Source of the DNA: an uncultured Burkholderiales bacterium
Lineage (GTDB): Bacteria; Pseudomonadota; Gammaproteobacteria; Burkholderiales; Burkholderiaceae_C
Assembly (NCBI GenBank): GCA_903886485.1
Contig: CAISMH010000011.1
Span: forward strand, 1-64,000
Length of the DNA: 64,000 nt
Direction of reading: 5' to 3'
The position numbers and the translations under genes are program-made. This document shows positions 53,489-63,137 of the stretch, one piece after another (position 1 is the first letter of the stretch; every line of letters begins with the position of its first letter). The notes beneath the pieces are model-generated. The model searched no databases and was not told the origin of the DNA. It worked only from the letters and a program-made list of their open reading frames with translations.

Positions 53489-54481
53489 TCAACGACGTTC
53501 TAAGCCAGCAGGTGGCCAGCTCTCGAGCTTCATGCCCAAGGTCAAGCCACGTGAAGCCAGAACTTCTTTGATTTCGTTGAGTGACTTGCGACCCAAGTTA
53601 GGCGTCTTGAGCAACTCATTTTCAGTGCGCTGAATCAGGTCACCGATGTAATAAATATTTTCCGCTTTCAAGCAGTTGGCCGAACGCACGGTCAATTCCA
53701 ACTCGTCAACTGGACGCAACAAGATTGGATCGAACTGTTGTCCGCCGCGTGGTGCAGCAGCTTCCATGATGCCGTTGATGGCGTCGCCTTCTAACTGCGC
53801 AAACACAGCCAGTTGCTCAACCAAAATCTTCGATGAAGCGCGCACAGCATCTTCTGCAGAAATGGCGCCGTTGGTCTCGATCTCCATGACCAAGCGGTCA
53901 AGGTCTGTACGTTGTTCGACACGAGCGTTTTCAACGCTGTAGCTTACGCGGCTCACGGGAGAGAACGAAGCGTCCAACACAATGCGGCCAATTGACTTAC
54001 TTGGCTCTTCGCCATAACGACGCACAGTGCCTGGCACATAGCCACGGCCTGTTTCAACTTTGAGTTGAATATCGATCTTGCCACCATGGGACAAGTTAGC
54101 GATCACGTGCTCAGGATTGATGATTTCAACGTCATGAGGCACTTGGATATCTGCCGCAGTCACGGCACCTTCGCCGTCTTTGCGCAGACTGAGCGTCACT
54201 TCATCGCGGTTGTGCATTTTGAACACAACGCCTTTGAGGTTCAACAAAATGTTGACCACGTCTTCTTGCACACCGTCAATAGACGAGTATTCGTGCACCA
54301 CGCCAGCAATGGTGACTTCCGTCACAGCATAACCGACCATAGAAGACAACAGCACGCGACGCAGTGCGTTACCCAATGTATGGCCATAGCCACGCTCGAA
54401 GGGCTCCAAAGTTACCTTGGCACGGTTGTGACCCAATTGCTCGACGTGAATATTTTTTGGTTTCAGCAAGTTTGTTTGCAT
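53489..54481 (-). CDS. rpoA: RNA polymerase alpha subunit
   Basis: A 330-residue alpha subunit. N-terminal dimerisation domain ([20 protein letters not shown] near 27-46), linker near 235-248 and C-terminal domain ([33 protein letters not shown]) that contacts UP elements and activators. Preceded by a 112-base gap with two stable hairpins after rpsD. Confidence 0.98.
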   Translation of the reverse strand: MQTNLLKPKNIHVEQLGHNRAKVTLEPFERGYGHTLGNALRRVLLSSMVGYAVTEVTIAGVVHEYSSIDGVQEDVVNILLNLKGVVFKMHNRDEVTLSLRKDGEGAVTAADIQVPHDVEIINPEHVIANLSHGGKIDIQLKVETGRGYVPGTVRRYGEEPSKSIGRIVLDASFSPVSRVSYSVENARVEQRTDLDRLVMEIETNGAISAEDAVRASSKILVEQLAVFAQLEGDAINGIMEAAAPRGGQQFDPILLRPVDELELTVRSANCLKAENIYYIGDLIQRTENELLKTPNLGRKSLNEIKEVLASRGLTLGMKLESWPPAGLERR

Positions 54482-54538
54482 TCAGATTTCCTCTCAATAC
54501 CCCCGGTTCGTTACACCGGTAAGGCTGGGTGTCTGGAC

Positions 54539-54590
54539 CACGCTGCGCGAGCGGGCAGCGTGGGGTGCGTTAGGTTGAAAACTTCAACCA
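54539..54590 (-). other. Paired hairpins in the rpsD-rpoA intergenic leader
   Basis: On the minus strand, GGTTGAA and TTCAACC (54574-54590, 3-base loop) are followed by CCACGCTGC pairing with GCAGCGTGG (54539-54564). Neither is followed by a U-tract. They may protect or modulate the message between S4 and alpha. Function not known. Confidence 0.55.
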
Positions 54591-54593
54591 GGA

Positions 54594-55217
54594 TTAACGC
54601 GAGTAAAGTTCGACGATCAATGATTCATTGATGTCCGCAGCGAATTCGTCACGGTCTGGGGTCTTCTTGAAGACACCTTCAGCTTTTTCAAGGTTGACTT
54701 CAACCCAAGCAGGCATGCCCACTTGCTTTGCCAACTCAAGAGCTTCCAACACGCGACCTTGTTTTTTAGACTTTTCACGCACAGCCACCACATCGCCCGC
54801 TTTGACTAAATAGGACGCGATGTTGACTTGATGACCGTTGACAGTGATGGCTTTGTGAGACACCAACTGACGGGCTTCTGCACGTGTTGAACCGAAACCC
54901 ATGCGATACACGACGTTGTCCAAACGTGTCTCCAAGAGGGTCAGCAGGTTTGCGCCGGTATTACCCTTTTGGCGATCAGCAGCAGCGAAGTAGCGACGGA
55001 ACTGACGCTCCAACACGCCGTACATGCGTTTGACTTTTTGCTTTTCGCGCAATTGCAGACCAAAGTCAGATGTGCGCTGACCTGATGTGCGGCCATGTTG
55101 ACCTGGTTTGGTGTCGAATTTGCACTTGTCGCTGATCGAGCGGCGTGCGCTCTTCAAGAACAAGTCAGTGCCTTCACGGCGTGAGAGTTTGGCTTTGGGG
55201 CCTAGGTAACGTGCCAC
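54594..55217 (-). CDS. rpsD: 30S ribosomal protein S4
   Basis: A 207-residue protein starting [20 protein letters not shown], with S4 RNA-binding domain [20 protein letters not shown] and [16 protein letters not shown]. An early 16S-rRNA-binding assembly protein and, in E. coli, the repressor of the alpha operon. It follows rpsK after 102 bases that contain a GC-rich hairpin (55260-55282). Confidence 0.97.
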   Translation of the reverse strand: MARYLGPKAKLSRREGTDLFLKSARRSISDKCKFDTKPGQHGRTSGQRTSDFGLQLREKQKVKRMYGVLERQFRRYFAAADRQKGNTGANLLTLLETRLDNVVYRMGFGSTRAEARQLVSHKAITVNGHQVNIASYLVKAGDVVAVREKSKKQGRVLEALELAKQVGMPAWVEVNLEKAEGVFKKTPDRDEFAADINESLIVELYSR

Positions 55218-55259
55218 TTGAATTTCCTTATCTAATCAGCTACTCGCAAGAAGCGAGGA

Positions 55260-55282
55260 GCCGCTGGGGGTTAGCCAGCGGC
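55260..55282 (-). other. GC-rich hairpin between rpsK and rpsD
   Basis: GCCGCTGG (55260-55267) pairs with CCAGCGGC (55275-55282) around a 7-base loop. No U-tract follows, so it is more likely an mRNA structure (possible target of S4 feedback) than a terminator. Confidence 0.5.
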
Positions 55283-55319
55283 GGTGGGCTTGTGGTTAAC
55301 AGTAAAAAGCGAAAAACGC

Positions 55320-55721
55320 TTAGATACGACGACGCTTTTGTGGACGGCAGCCGTTGTGCGGCACTGGTGTCACGTCAGCAATCGAATTGATGCGAATGCC
55401 CAATGCGGCCAAAGCACGCACTGAAGATTCACGACCAGGGCCTGGGCCTTTGATCTCGACATCAAGATTCTTGATGCCTTGGTCAACGGCTGCGCGACCC
55501 GCAACTTCCGAAGCTACTTGAGCAGCGAAAGGTGTGGACTTGCGTGAGCCCTTGAAACCTTGACCACCAGATGATGCCCAAGACAATGCATTGCCTTGAC
55601 GATCTGTGATGGTGATGATCGTGTTGTTGAACGAAGCATGAACGTGCGCAATGCCGTCTGCAATGTTCTTACGAACTTTTTTACGTACGCGTGAAGCTGC
55701 GCCGCTTGGAGATTTAGCCAT
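55320..55721 (-). CDS. rpsK: 30S ribosomal protein S11
   Basis: A 133-residue protein: [24 protein letters not shown] segment (here [20 protein letters not shown]), [11 protein letters not shown], and the terminal [18 protein letters not shown]. Component of the 30S platform. Follows rpsM by 12 bases. Confidence 0.97.
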   Translation of the reverse strand: MAKSPSGAASRVRKKVRKNIADGIAHVHASFNNTIITITDRQGNALSWASSGGQGFKGSRKSTPFAAQVASEVAGRAAVDQGIKNLDVEIKGPGPGRESSVRALAALGIRINSIADVTPVPHNGCRPQKRRRI

Positions 55722-55733
55722 TGTTCAGTCCTA

Positions 55734-56099
55734 TTATTTCTTCAACGACTGGGCTGCTTTACGCGGGCCCTTACGTGTACGTGCGTTGGTACGCGTACGT
55801 TGACCACGCATAGGCAGACCACGACGGTGACGGAAGCCACGATAGCAACCAATGTCCATCAAACGCTTGATGTTCATTGTTGTTTCGCGACGCAAGTCAC
55901 CTTCAATCGTGAATTCAGCGATCTGGTCACGGATCTTTTCGAGGTCCGAGTCAGTCAGATCTTTGATCTTCTTTGTGTAATCAATGCCAGTTGCTTCGCA
56001 AATTTTGCGAGCGCGTGTGCGACCAATACCAAAAATAGCTGTCAAGCCAATTTCAGCGTGTTTGTGTGGCGGAATATTAATGCCAGCGATACGTGCCAT
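55734..56099 (-). CDS. rpsM: 30S ribosomal protein S13
   Basis: A 121-residue protein: [20 protein letters not shown] at the start, [20 protein letters not shown] and the basic tail [11 protein letters not shown]. It lies in the 30S head and contacts P-site tRNA. First of the alpha operon genes, directly after rpmJ. Confidence 0.97.
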   Translation of the reverse strand: MARIAGINIPPHKHAEIGLTAIFGIGRTRARKICEATGIDYTKKIKDLTDSDLEKIRDQIAEFTIEGDLRRETTMNIKRLMDIGCYRGFRHRRGLPMRGQRTRTNARTRKGPRKAAQSLKK

Positions 56100-56124
56100 G
56101 TGCGTCCTCTTTAAACCAGTTCAA

Positions 56125-56238
56125 TCAGCCTTGACGCTGTTTGTGGCGTGGATCTGTACAGATCACACGAACCACGCCCTTGCGGCGGATGATTTTGCAG
56201 TTGCGGCAAATTTTTTTGACCGAAGCCGAAACTCTCAT
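56125..56238 (-). CDS. rpmJ: 50S ribosomal protein L36
   Basis: A 37-residue protein: [19 protein letters not shown], then [18 protein letters not shown]. The zinc-ligand pattern CxxC...C...H is kept (Cys11, Cys14, Cys27, His32), so this is the zinc-binding C+ form. It lies between secY (69 bases) and rpsM (25 bases). infA, often found just before rpmJ in related bacteria, is absent here. Confidence 0.95.
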   Translation of the reverse strand: MRVSASVKKICRNCKIIRRKGVVRVICTDPRHKQRQG

Positions 56239-56307
56239 TTCACTCTCCTAAAACTCATTTCATTCCACACCCTCATTGGCATGAAACACGATTTTTTACT
56301 TGGCTCG

Positions 56308-57621
56308 TTAGAGCGTTGTTTTGAAACTTGCCTTCTTTAACAGTGAGTCGTACTGTTGGCTCATCATGTAGTTTTGCACTTGGGCCATAAAGTCCATCGT
56401 CACAACCACAATAATCAGCAACGATGTACCACCGAAGTAGAAAGGCACGTTGTATTTCAAGATCAAGAACTCAGGTAGCAAGCACACAAAGGTGATGTAC
56501 ACAGCGCCCGCGAGCGTGAGTCGAACCAAAATTTTGTCAATGTATTTGGCAGTGTGGTCGCCGGGACGAATACCGGGAACAAAAGCACCGCTCTTCTTCA
56601 GATTATCTGCTGTTTCTCGGCTGTTAAAGACCAGGGCAGTGTAAAAGAAGCAAAAGAAAACAATCGCAGCTGCATACAACATCACATAGACAGGCTGTCC
56701 AGGTGCCAGTGCTGCAGAAATATCTTTGAGCCAACGCATGCTGTCACCCGAGCTGAACCAGCTCACGACAGTTGCGGGCAAGAGAATGATGGACGAAGCA
56801 AAGATAGGGGGAATCACACCGGCCATGTTTAGCTTCAAGGGCAAGTGAGAGGATTGACCGCCATACACTTTGTTACCCACTTGACGACGCGCATAGTTCA
56901 CCAAAATTTTGCGCTGACCGCGTTCAACAAACACCACGAAGTAGGTCACCAGACCAACCACAATCACGATAGCGATAGCGGCCAAAATACTCATCGCGCC
57001 GGTACGAACCAACTCAAGCAGTCCACCGATAGAGCCAGGTAAACCCGCTGCAATACCAGCAAAAATCAAAATAGAAATACCGTTCCCCAAACCACGCTCT
57101 GTGATTTGCTCGCCCAACCACATCAAGAACATGGTGCCAGCCGTCAAGCTGACCATGGCGGTCATGCGAAACGCAAAGCCAGGCACATTGACCAAGCCAG
57201 CAGAGGCTTCCAATGCCAACGCGATACCCATGGACTGGAACAAAGCCAAGCCCAAAGTACCGAAACGTGTGTACTGAGTAATCTTGCGACGACCTGCTTC
57301 GCCTTCTTTTTTGAGTTGCTCCAAAGAGGGCAACACATAGGTGAGCAACTGCATGATGATCGATGCAGAGATGTAAGGCATGATGCCCAACGCGAACACG
57401 GTAAAGCGCGACAAAGCACCGCCCGAGAACATGTTGAACAAGCTCAAAATACCGCCCTGCTGACCCTTGAACAATTGTTGCAACTGATCGGGGTTGATAC
57501 CGGGCACAGGAATGTGCGCACCGACGCGGTACACCACCAAGGCGAGCAACAAGAAGACGAGACGGCGACGGAGGTCGCCGAACTTGTCGGTATTGCCAAT
57601 CGATGGAGCGTTAGTTGCCAC
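56308..57621 (-). CDS. secY: Protein translocase subunit SecY
   Basis: A 437-residue inner-membrane protein with ten hydrophobic helices, the channel of the Sec translocon. Seen: [20 protein letters not shown] near the N-terminus, [18 protein letters not shown], and [20 protein letters not shown]. It follows rplO by 28 bases in the spc operon. Confidence 0.97.
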   Translation of the reverse strand: MATNAPSIGNTDKFGDLRRRLVFLLLALVVYRVGAHIPVPGINPDQLQQLFKGQQGGILSLFNMFSGGALSRFTVFALGIMPYISASIIMQLLTYVLPSLEQLKKEGEAGRRKITQYTRFGTLGLALFQSMGIALALEASAGLVNVPGFAFRMTAMVSLTAGTMFLMWLGEQITERGLGNGISILIFAGIAAGLPGSIGGLLELVRTGAMSILAAIAIVIVVGLVTYFVVFVERGQRKILVNYARRQVGNKVYGGQSSHLPLKLNMAGVIPPIFASSIILLPATVVSWFSSGDSMRWLKDISAALAPGQPVYVMLYAAAIVFFCFFYTALVFNSRETADNLKKSGAFVPGIRPGDHTAKYIDKILVRLTLAGAVYITFVCLLPEFLILKYNVPFYFGGTSLLIIVVVTMDFMAQVQNYMMSQQYDSLLKKASFKTTL

Positions 57622-57649
57622 GGCGCGTTATTCCTGTTGCGGCTGAGAT

Positions 57650-58081
57650 TTAAGCGACAGAGCCGCCGGCAGCTTCGATCGCAGCCTTAGCACCTGCGGT
57701 AGCGCCGATGCCATTGAGCTTGACAGCTGTGGTGAGTTCGCCAGTCTTGACAACCTTGACCACGCGAGCGATAGAGGCCACGAGACCAGCGGCCTTCAAG
57801 GTCAACATATCCACTTCGGGTGCGCCGAGTTGCTGCAAATCAGCCAAGGTCACTTCGTCGTTGTACTTCAAAGTGGTGGACTTGAAGCCGCGCTTAGGCA
57901 AGCGACGTTGCAAAGGCATTTGACCGCCTTCGAAACCCACCTTATGGTAGCCACCTGAACGTGACTTTTGACCTTTGTGACCGCGACCAGCAGTCTTGCC
58001 GAGGCCAGAGCCGATACCGCGACCAACGCGACGCTTGGCATGTTTTGCGCCAGGTGCGTGGGTGATGTTATTGAGTTCCAT
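57650..58081 (-). CDS. rplO: 50S ribosomal protein L15
   Basis: A 143-residue protein: [40 protein letters not shown] and [17 protein letters not shown], typical of L15. A late-assembling 50S component. Follows rpmD by 10 bases. Confidence 0.97.
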   Translation of the reverse strand: MELNNITHAPGAKHAKRRVGRGIGSGLGKTAGRGHKGQKSRSGGYHKVGFEGGQMPLQRRLPKRGFKSTTLKYNDEVTLADLQQLGAPEVDMLTLKAAGLVASIARVVKVVKTGELTTAVKLNGIGATAGAKAAIEAAGGSVA

Positions 58082-58091
58082 CTTTAACCTT

Positions 58092-58274
58092 TTACAGCAC
58101 TTTGACCAGATAACTGATCTTGTTAATCATGCCGCGCACTGCAGGCGTGTCTTGCAACTCGCTCACAGAATTCAGTTTGCGCAAGCCCAAGCCACGAACA
58201 GTGGCGCGGTGCGACTCTTTGGTGCCAATTGGGCTACGCACCAATTGGATCTTGACAGTTTGAGGGGTAGTCAT
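58092..58274 (-). CDS. rpmD: 50S ribosomal protein L30
   Basis: A 60-residue protein: [20 protein letters not shown] and [20 protein letters not shown] match the short bacterial L30. Follows rpsE by 14 bases. Confidence 0.96.
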   Translation of the reverse strand: MTTPQTVKIQLVRSPIGTKESHRATVRGLGLRKLNSVSELQDTPAVRGMINKISYLVKVL

Positions 58275-58288
58275 CGAATGCTCCGGAA

Positions 58289-58807
58289 TTAGGCGAAGAT
58301 TTCTTCGATATTCTTGCCACGCTTAGCAGCAACTTCTGCAGGCGTCGTCGAATTGTTCAAAGCATCCAAAGTGGCACGAACCATGTTGTAGGGGTTCGAT
58401 GTACCGTGGCTCTTTGCCACGATGTCCGTGATGCCCATCACTTCGAACACAGCACGCATTGGACCGCCTGCGATGATGCCGGTACCCTTAGGGGCTGGAA
58501 TCATCATGACGTTTGCAGCACCGTGACGACCGTGCACCGTGTGGTGAATGGTGCCGTTTTTCAGCGTGACTTTTGTCATATTGCGACGGGCTTCTTCCAT
58601 CGCTTTTTGGACAGCGGCTGGCACTTCTTTAGATTTGCCTTTGCCCATGCCCACGCGGCCATCGCCATCACCCACCACAGTCAAGGCAGCGAAACCGAGA
58701 ATACGGCCGCCCTTCACCACTTTGGTGACGCGGTTGACCGCGATCATTTTTTCGCGGAGACCGTCTTCTGGACCATCACCTTGCGCTTTAGCTTGAAATT
58801 TAGCCAT
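58289..58807 (-). CDS. rpsE: 30S ribosomal protein S5
   Basis: A 172-residue protein: [40 protein letters not shown] and the C-terminal domain with [19 protein letters not shown]. It shapes the mRNA entry site and accuracy. Follows rplR by 18 bases. Confidence 0.97.
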   Translation of the reverse strand: MAKFQAKAQGDGPEDGLREKMIAVNRVTKVVKGGRILGFAALTVVGDGDGRVGMGKGKSKEVPAAVQKAMEEARRNMTKVTLKNGTIHHTVHGRHGAANVMMIPAPKGTGIIAGGPMRAVFEVMGITDIVAKSHGTSNPYNMVRATLDALNNSTTPAEVAAKRGKNIEEIFA

Positions 58808-58825
58808 GTGTAATTTCCAATCCGA

Positions 58826-59191
58826 TTAGAACTGCAAGCCAGCTTCGCGGGCTGCGTCAGCCAAAGCTTTGACACGACCGTGGTAAGCGAAACCTGAACG
58901 GTCAAACGCCACTTTGTCAACGCCAGCTTTTTTCGCTTTTTCAGCGATGAGCTTGCCAATCACTTGCGCTGCATTGACGTTGCCGCCTTTGCCTGCTGCG
59001 CCGAGTTGCTTGCGCACATCGGCCTCGGCAGATGATGCTGAGGCAACCACTTTGGTGCCGCAAGCAGAAATCACGCTGGCGTAAATGTGCAAGTTGGTGC
59101 GGTTCACCATCAAACGTGCAACGCCTTGGTTGGCGATGCGAATACGTGTTTGACGTGCCCGGCGGAGTCGCTGCTCTTTTTTGGTCAACAT
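58826..59191 (-). CDS. rplR: 50S ribosomal protein L18
   Basis: A 121-residue 5S-rRNA-binding protein: [20 protein letters not shown] and the terminal [20 protein letters not shown]. Between rplF (11 bases) and rpsE. Confidence 0.97.
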   Translation of the reverse strand: MLTKKEQRLRRARQTRIRIANQGVARLMVNRTNLHIYASVISACGTKVVASASSAEADVRKQLGAAGKGGNVNAAQVIGKLIAEKAKKAGVDKVAFDRSGFAYHGRVKALADAAREAGLQF

Positions 59192-59202
59192 ATTGCAGCT
59201 CC

Positions 59203-59736
59203 TTATTTCTTCTTGGTCTCTTTGATCGTGATCTTCTCATCCGAATAACGGATGCCCTTGCCTTTATAAGGCTCTGGGGGACGAATCGCACGAATCTCAG
59301 CGGCCACTTGACCTACGCGTTGACGGTCAGCACCTTTGATGATGATTTCCGTAGCGGCAGGTGTTTCAACCTTGATGCCATCAGGCATGTCTTTGTTCAC
59401 GGGGTGAGAGAAACCCACAGAGAGATTGAGCTTGCTACCTTGGGCAGCAGCTTTGTATCCCACACCCACCAAGAGCAGCTTCTTTTCGAAGCCTTTGGTC
59501 ACACCGATCACCATGTTGTTGACCAACTGGCGAAGTGTGCCGCTCATGGCATTTGCTTCACGTGACTCATCAACCGGTGTGAATGTCACATGACCGGCTT
59601 CGTTGACCACCTTCACCAATGCATGAGAAGCAACCGACAGCGAACCGCCGGAACCCTTGACATTGATTTGGGCACTATTGATTGACACATCCACACCTTG
59701 GGGGATGGTCACAGGCATTTTTCCTACTCGGGACAT
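59203..59736 (-). CDS. rplF: 50S ribosomal protein L6
   Basis: A 177-residue protein: [20 protein letters not shown] at the start and [20 protein letters not shown] near the end, the L6 signature. Located near the GTPase centre. Follows rpsH by 24 bases. Confidence 0.97.
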   Translation of the reverse strand: MSRVGKMPVTIPQGVDVSINSAQINVKGSGGSLSVASHALVKVVNEAGHVTFTPVDESREANAMSGTLRQLVNNMVIGVTKGFEKKLLLVGVGYKAAAQGSKLNLSVGFSHPVNKDMPDGIKVETPAATEIIIKGADRQRVGQVAAEIRAIRPPEPYKGKGIRYSDEKITIKETKKK

Positions 59737-59760
59737 TTCAGTCTTTCCTTTAGCCTGCGG

Positions 59761-60156
59761 TTAAGCGACGTAGCACAACACTTCGCCACCGACACCGGTA
59801 GCGCGCGCTTTGCGGTCAGTCATCACACCCTTAGGTGTCGTGACAATTGCCACGCCCATGCCATTCATGACTTGGGGAATAGCGCCGCAGCCTTTGTAAA
59901 CGCGCAAACCAGGACGGCTCACACGTTCAATGCGTTCGATCACTGGACGACCTGCGTAGTACTTGAGAGAAATCTCAAGCTCAGTCTTGCCAGCGTCTTT
60001 TTTGATTTGGAAACCGTCGATGTAGCCTTCGTCTTTCAGCACTTGCGCGATAGCGATCTTCACTTTGGAAGAGGGCACCATCACAGTGGGCTTAGCCACC
60101 ATTTGCGCGTTGCGGATGCGAGTCAGCAAGTCGGCGATTGGATCACTCATGCTCAT
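59761..60156 (-). CDS. rpsH: 30S ribosomal protein S8
   Basis: A 131-residue protein: [40 protein letters not shown] and the terminal [11 protein letters not shown]. In E. coli S8 represses the spc operon by binding the rplE message. Follows rpsN by 17 bases. Confidence 0.97.
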   Translation of the reverse strand: MSMSDPIADLLTRIRNAQMVAKPTVMVPSSKVKIAIAQVLKDEGYIDGFQIKKDAGKTELEISLKYYAGRPVIERIERVSRPGLRVYKGCGAIPQVMNGMGVAIVTTPKGVMTDRKARATGVGGEVLCYVA

Positions 60157-60173
60157 ATTGAATCTCCTGCCTA

Positions 60174-60479
60174 TTACCAGCTGGCTTTGGTGATGCCGGG
60201 AATGTTGCCTTGGAAGGCAAGTTCACGGATCTTGGCGCGGCCAAGGCCGAATTGGCGGAATGTGCCACGTGGACGACCAGTGATCGCACAACGGTTACGT
60301 TGACGCGTCGGGTTCGCGTTACGTGGCAGCTTTTGTAAACCCAAACGGGCAGCTGCGCGCTCTTCATCGCTGCGCTTGAAATCGTTGGCAATAGCCTTCA
60401 ATTCAGCATGCTTTGCAGCGTACTTTGCGACCAAACGGTCACGCTTGAGCTCGCGCTCGATCAATGCTTGTTTAGCCAC
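60174..60479 (-). CDS. rpsN: 30S ribosomal protein S14
   Basis: A 101-residue zinc-free form (no CxxC), [20 protein letters not shown], with [20 protein letters not shown]. The start overlaps the rplE end by 8 bases. Confidence 0.97.
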   Translation of the reverse strand: MAKQALIERELKRDRLVAKYAAKHAELKAIANDFKRSDEERAAARLGLQKLPRNANPTRQRNRCAITGRPRGTFRQFGLGRAKIRELAFQGNIPGITKASW

Positions 60480-61026
60480 GTGCCACCTCTGTCTTGAACG
60501 GGAAACGGAAGCCTGCGAGGAGTGCTTTGCACTCTTCGTCGGTCTTGGCCGTCGTGGTGATGCTGATATTGAGGCCGCGCAGTGCGTCGACTTTGTCGTA
60601 CTCGATCTCAGGGAAAATGATTTGCTCTTTCACGCCGATGTTGTAGTTACCACGGCCATCGAAAGCACGCGCAGAAATACCACGGAAGTCACGGACGCGA
60701 GGCAAAGCCACGGTCACGAAACGGTCTAGGAATTCATACATCTGAACGCCACGCAAAGTCACCATGCAACCGATAGGCTGGCCTTCACGGATTTTGAAAC
60801 CCGCAATCGCTTTCTTCGCCTTGGTCACCACAGGCTTTTGACCCGCGATTTTGGTCAAGTCGCTCACGGCGTTGTCCATGACTTTTTTGTCAGCCACAGC
60901 TTCGCTCACACCCATGTTCAACGTGATCTTGGTCAAACGTGGAACTTGCATGGGCGATGTGTAGCCAAACTTAGCCGTCAATTCGGCAGCTACTTTTTCG
61001 CGGTAGTGTTGTTGGAGTCGTGCCAT
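60472..61026 (-). CDS. rplE: 50S ribosomal protein L5
   Basis: A 184-residue 5S-rRNA-binding protein: [40 protein letters not shown] and [20 protein letters not shown]. It starts 2 bases after rplX and overlaps rpsN by 8, so translation is coupled. Confidence 0.97.
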   Translation of the reverse strand: MARLQQHYREKVAAELTAKFGYTSPMQVPRLTKITLNMGVSEAVADKKVMDNAVSDLTKIAGQKPVVTKAKKAIAGFKIREGQPIGCMVTLRGVQMYEFLDRFVTVALPRVRDFRGISARAFDGRGNYNIGVKEQIIFPEIEYDKVDALRGLNISITTTAKTDEECKALLAGFRFPFKTEVARG

Positions 61027-61028
61027 AT

Positions 61029-61349
61029 TTATGCCGCCTTGATTTCTTCGCCGCTGGACTTGTAGACGCGCACTTTGCTGCCGTCTGCCAGGACTTTGAT
61101 GCCAACACGATCAGCCTTACCTGTAGCAGCATTGAAAATGGCCACGTTGGACTGATGGATGGGCATTGTTTTTTCAACGATGCCGCCTTGCGTACCAGCC
61201 ATTGGGTTTGGCTTGGTGTGTTTTTTCACCAAGTTAATACCGTCAACCAGCAGATGGCTATCGTCTTTACGCAGCGACACAACGCCACGTTTGCCTTTGT
61301 CACGTCCGGTAAGGACGATGACTTGGTCGCCTTTGCGAATCTTGTTCAT
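61029..61349 (-). CDS. rplX: 50S ribosomal protein L24
   Basis: A 106-residue KOW-domain protein: [32 protein letters not shown], then [10 protein letters not shown]. Initiator of 50S assembly. Follows rplN by 9 bases. Confidence 0.97.
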   Translation of the reverse strand: MNKIRKGDQVIVLTGRDKGKRGVVSLRKDDSHLLVDGINLVKKHTKPNPMAGTQGGIVEKTMPIHQSNVAIFNAATGKADRVGIKVLADGSKVRVYKSSGEEIKAA

Positions 61350-61358
61350 TGTTAGCCC

Positions 61359-61727
61359 TTACAGAACTTCAGGAGCCAATGACACGATCTTCATGAACTT
61401 CTCAGTGCGCAACTCGCGCGTCACTGGGCCGAAGATACGGGTGCCAATAGGCTCCAACTTTGCATTCAGCAACACAGCTGCGTTGCCATCGAATTTAACG
61501 AGCGAACCGTCGCCGCGGCGGATGCCTTTGGCAGTACGGACCACCACAGCGCTATAAACCTCGCCTTTTTTGACGCGGCCACGCGGAGCGGCTTCTTTAA
61601 TGCTCACCTTGATGATGTCACCTACGCTTGCGTAGCGACGCTTCGAGCCGCCGAGCACCTTGATGCACAGGACAGACTTCGCGCCGGTGTTGTCAGCGAC
61701 ATCTAACCGAGATTCAGTTTGGATCAT
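61359..61727 (-). CDS. rplN: 50S ribosomal protein L14
   Basis: A 122-residue protein, the normal L14 length when started at 61727 ([20 protein letters not shown]); a longer upstream frame adds 7 unconserved residues. Also seen: [24 protein letters not shown] segment and [11 protein letters not shown] at the end. It is the first gene of the spc block: proC is divergent upstream, not rpsQ, so the S10 operon must lie elsewhere. Confidence 0.96.
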   Translation of the reverse strand: MIQTESRLDVADNTGAKSVLCIKVLGGSKRRYASVGDIIKVSIKEAAPRGRVKKGEVYSAVVVRTAKGIRRGDGSLVKFDGNAAVLLNAKLEPIGTRIFGPVTRELRTEKFMKIVSLAPEVL

Positions 61728-61850
61728 TTCAATATTCCCAACTTGCACCAGCCGTTGCGCAACTTTCGTTACACGTCGAACCGATCAGTCTTGGGCCCGT
61801 CATCCACATCGCGAACCACTCGCAACGCTTCAACTTGGGGCAGATAAATC

Positions 61851-61865
61851 CCGCTTTTTTAGCGG
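61851..61865. other. Short hairpin in the rplN-proC intergenic region
   Basis: CCGCT and AGCGG flank a TTTTT loop. The 217-base space between the divergent starts must hold promoters for the spc operon (minus) and proC (plus); no clear -35/-10 pair was picked with confidence. Confidence 0.3.
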
Positions 61866-61944
61866 AGCCGCAAATTATGCCACAACTTTTTAGCTGGCGT
61901 CAATCTTTTTTCAAGAATCTTTGGGTTTGGCTGACAATCTCCGC

Positions 61945-62775
61945 ATGTCTACACCCTCCAACCCCTCTCAAACCCTTGCATTCATTGGCGGCGGCAACAT
62001 GGCCAGCGCCATCATTGGCGGTCTGATCAAGCAAGGCACACCAGCCAAAAGCATCTTGGTGGTTGAACCTTTTGAAGAAACCCGCCACCGCCTACACAGC
62101 CAATTTGGCGTCCGCGCGATAGCCCACGCCGATGCCACACTCGCCGAGGCCGGCTTGGTAATTTGGGCGGTCAAACCGCAAACGTTCAAGGACGCTGCGT
62201 TGCAAACACGTGATTTTTGCGCGCGCGCCTTGCACCTCAGCGTTGCCGCAGGCATACGCAGCGACAGCATTGCGCACTGGCTTGGCACCGAGCGCGTGGT
62301 CCGCGCCATGCCCAACACGCCCGCACTAGTGGGCTTGGGCCAAACGGGTTTGTTTGCGCGTACGGCCGTAACCACGGCCGACAAAACGTGGGTCGAGCAA
62401 GTCGTTGCCACCACGGGCGCCCTGCTTTGGGTCAATGAAGAACCCCTGCTGGATGCTGTCACCGCCATCTCCGGGTCCGGCCCAGCTTATGTCTTCTTCT
62501 TTATGGAGGCCATGGTCGAAGCAGGCATCAAGATGGGTCTATCGATTGAACAAGCCACGCAGCTCACCATTGGCACTTTTGTGGGCGCTTCACATCTGGC
62601 GAAATCAGCCACCGAACCTCCCGCTGTGCTGCGCGAACGCGTCACCTCAAAAGGGGGCACCACATACGCGGCACTCACGGCCATGCAAAGCGCACGCTTA
62701 GGCGAGCATTTCCAAGAAGCACTCCAAGCCGCGCAGCGGCGCGCGCACGAACTCGGCGACGAATTTGGTGCTTAA
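61945..62775 (+). CDS. proC: Pyrroline-5-carboxylate reductase
   Basis: A 276-residue NAD(P)H enzyme completing proline synthesis. Seen: Rossmann motif IGGGNMASAIIGGL near 14-27, VRAMPNTPALVG, DAVTAISGSGPAYVFFFMEA and SKGGTTYAAL. ATG at 61945 (MSTPSNPSQTLAF) is preferred to an upstream TTG frame. Stands alone, divergent from the spc operon. Confidence 0.94.
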   Translation: MSTPSNPSQTLAFIGGGNMASAIIGGLIKQGTPAKSILVVEPFEETRHRLHSQFGVRAIAHADATLAEAGLVIWAVKPQTFKDAALQTRDFCARALHLSVAAGIRSDSIAHWLGTERVVRAMPNTPALVGLGQTGLFARTAVTTADKTWVEQVVATTGALLWVNEEPLLDAVTAISGSGPAYVFFFMEAMVEAGIKMGLSIEQATQLTIGTFVGASHLAKSATEPPAVLRERVTSKGGTTYAALTAMQSARLGEHFQEALQAAQRRAHELGDEFGA

Positions 62776-62836
62776 GCGATCGCGCCCACAGTGATGCGAC
62801 AATATTCCCCGTTGTTTTTAAAACCCACTTGAATCC

Positions 62837-63055
62837 ATGAACAAACTTCTCCTTTCTCTTTTATCGGCAGCCGCACTGGCTCTGCCTATGACTTCAACGG
62901 CCCAAGCGCCTGCAACGCCCGCCGCCCCTATGGCGCAGACTGAGCAAGCCTCGCCTGCGGTCAACAACACGGATGCCGCCACCAAGAAGGCCGCCAAGAA
63001 AACCAAGAAAAAGAAGTTGAAAAAGAAGAAGTCTAAAAAGTCAAAAGCTCACTAA
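62837..63055 (+). CDS. Small exported Lys-rich protein
   Basis: A 72-residue protein. Residues 1-23 look like a signal peptide (MNKLLLSLLSAAALALPMTS, then TAQA). The mature part is Ala/Pro-rich, then strongly basic from residue 49 (runs of KKTKKKKLKKKKSKKSKAH). It cannot form a stable globular domain; it would be a polycation in the periplasm or outside. I recognise no family. The gene is between proC and a terminator and has good coding character (signal peptide, ATG, short 5' space). Confidence 0.65.
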   Translation: MNKLLLSLLSAAALALPMTSTAQAPATPAAPMAQTEQASPAVNNTDAATKKAAKKTKKKKLKKKKSKKSKAH

Positions 63056-63078
63056 GCCCAACCCGGCGAGCACCCTAC

Positions 63079-63114
63079 AAAAAGCGCTTGCGGTTTTGAC
63101 CCAAGCGCTTTTTT
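63079..63114. terminator. Bidirectional terminator between the Lys-rich gene and ubiA
   Basis: AAAAGCGCTTG (63080-63090) pairs with CAAGCGCTTTT (63102-63112) around an 11-base loop, with T-runs on both strands, serving both convergent genes. Confidence 0.88.
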
Positions 63115-63137
63115 CATGACCGCTTTCGCTCGGGCCA

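Noticed and set aside
56239..56307. A hidden infA between secY and rpmJ
   Set aside because: Only 69 bases are available, too short for the roughly 72-residue IF-1, and no IF-1-like peptide is encoded.
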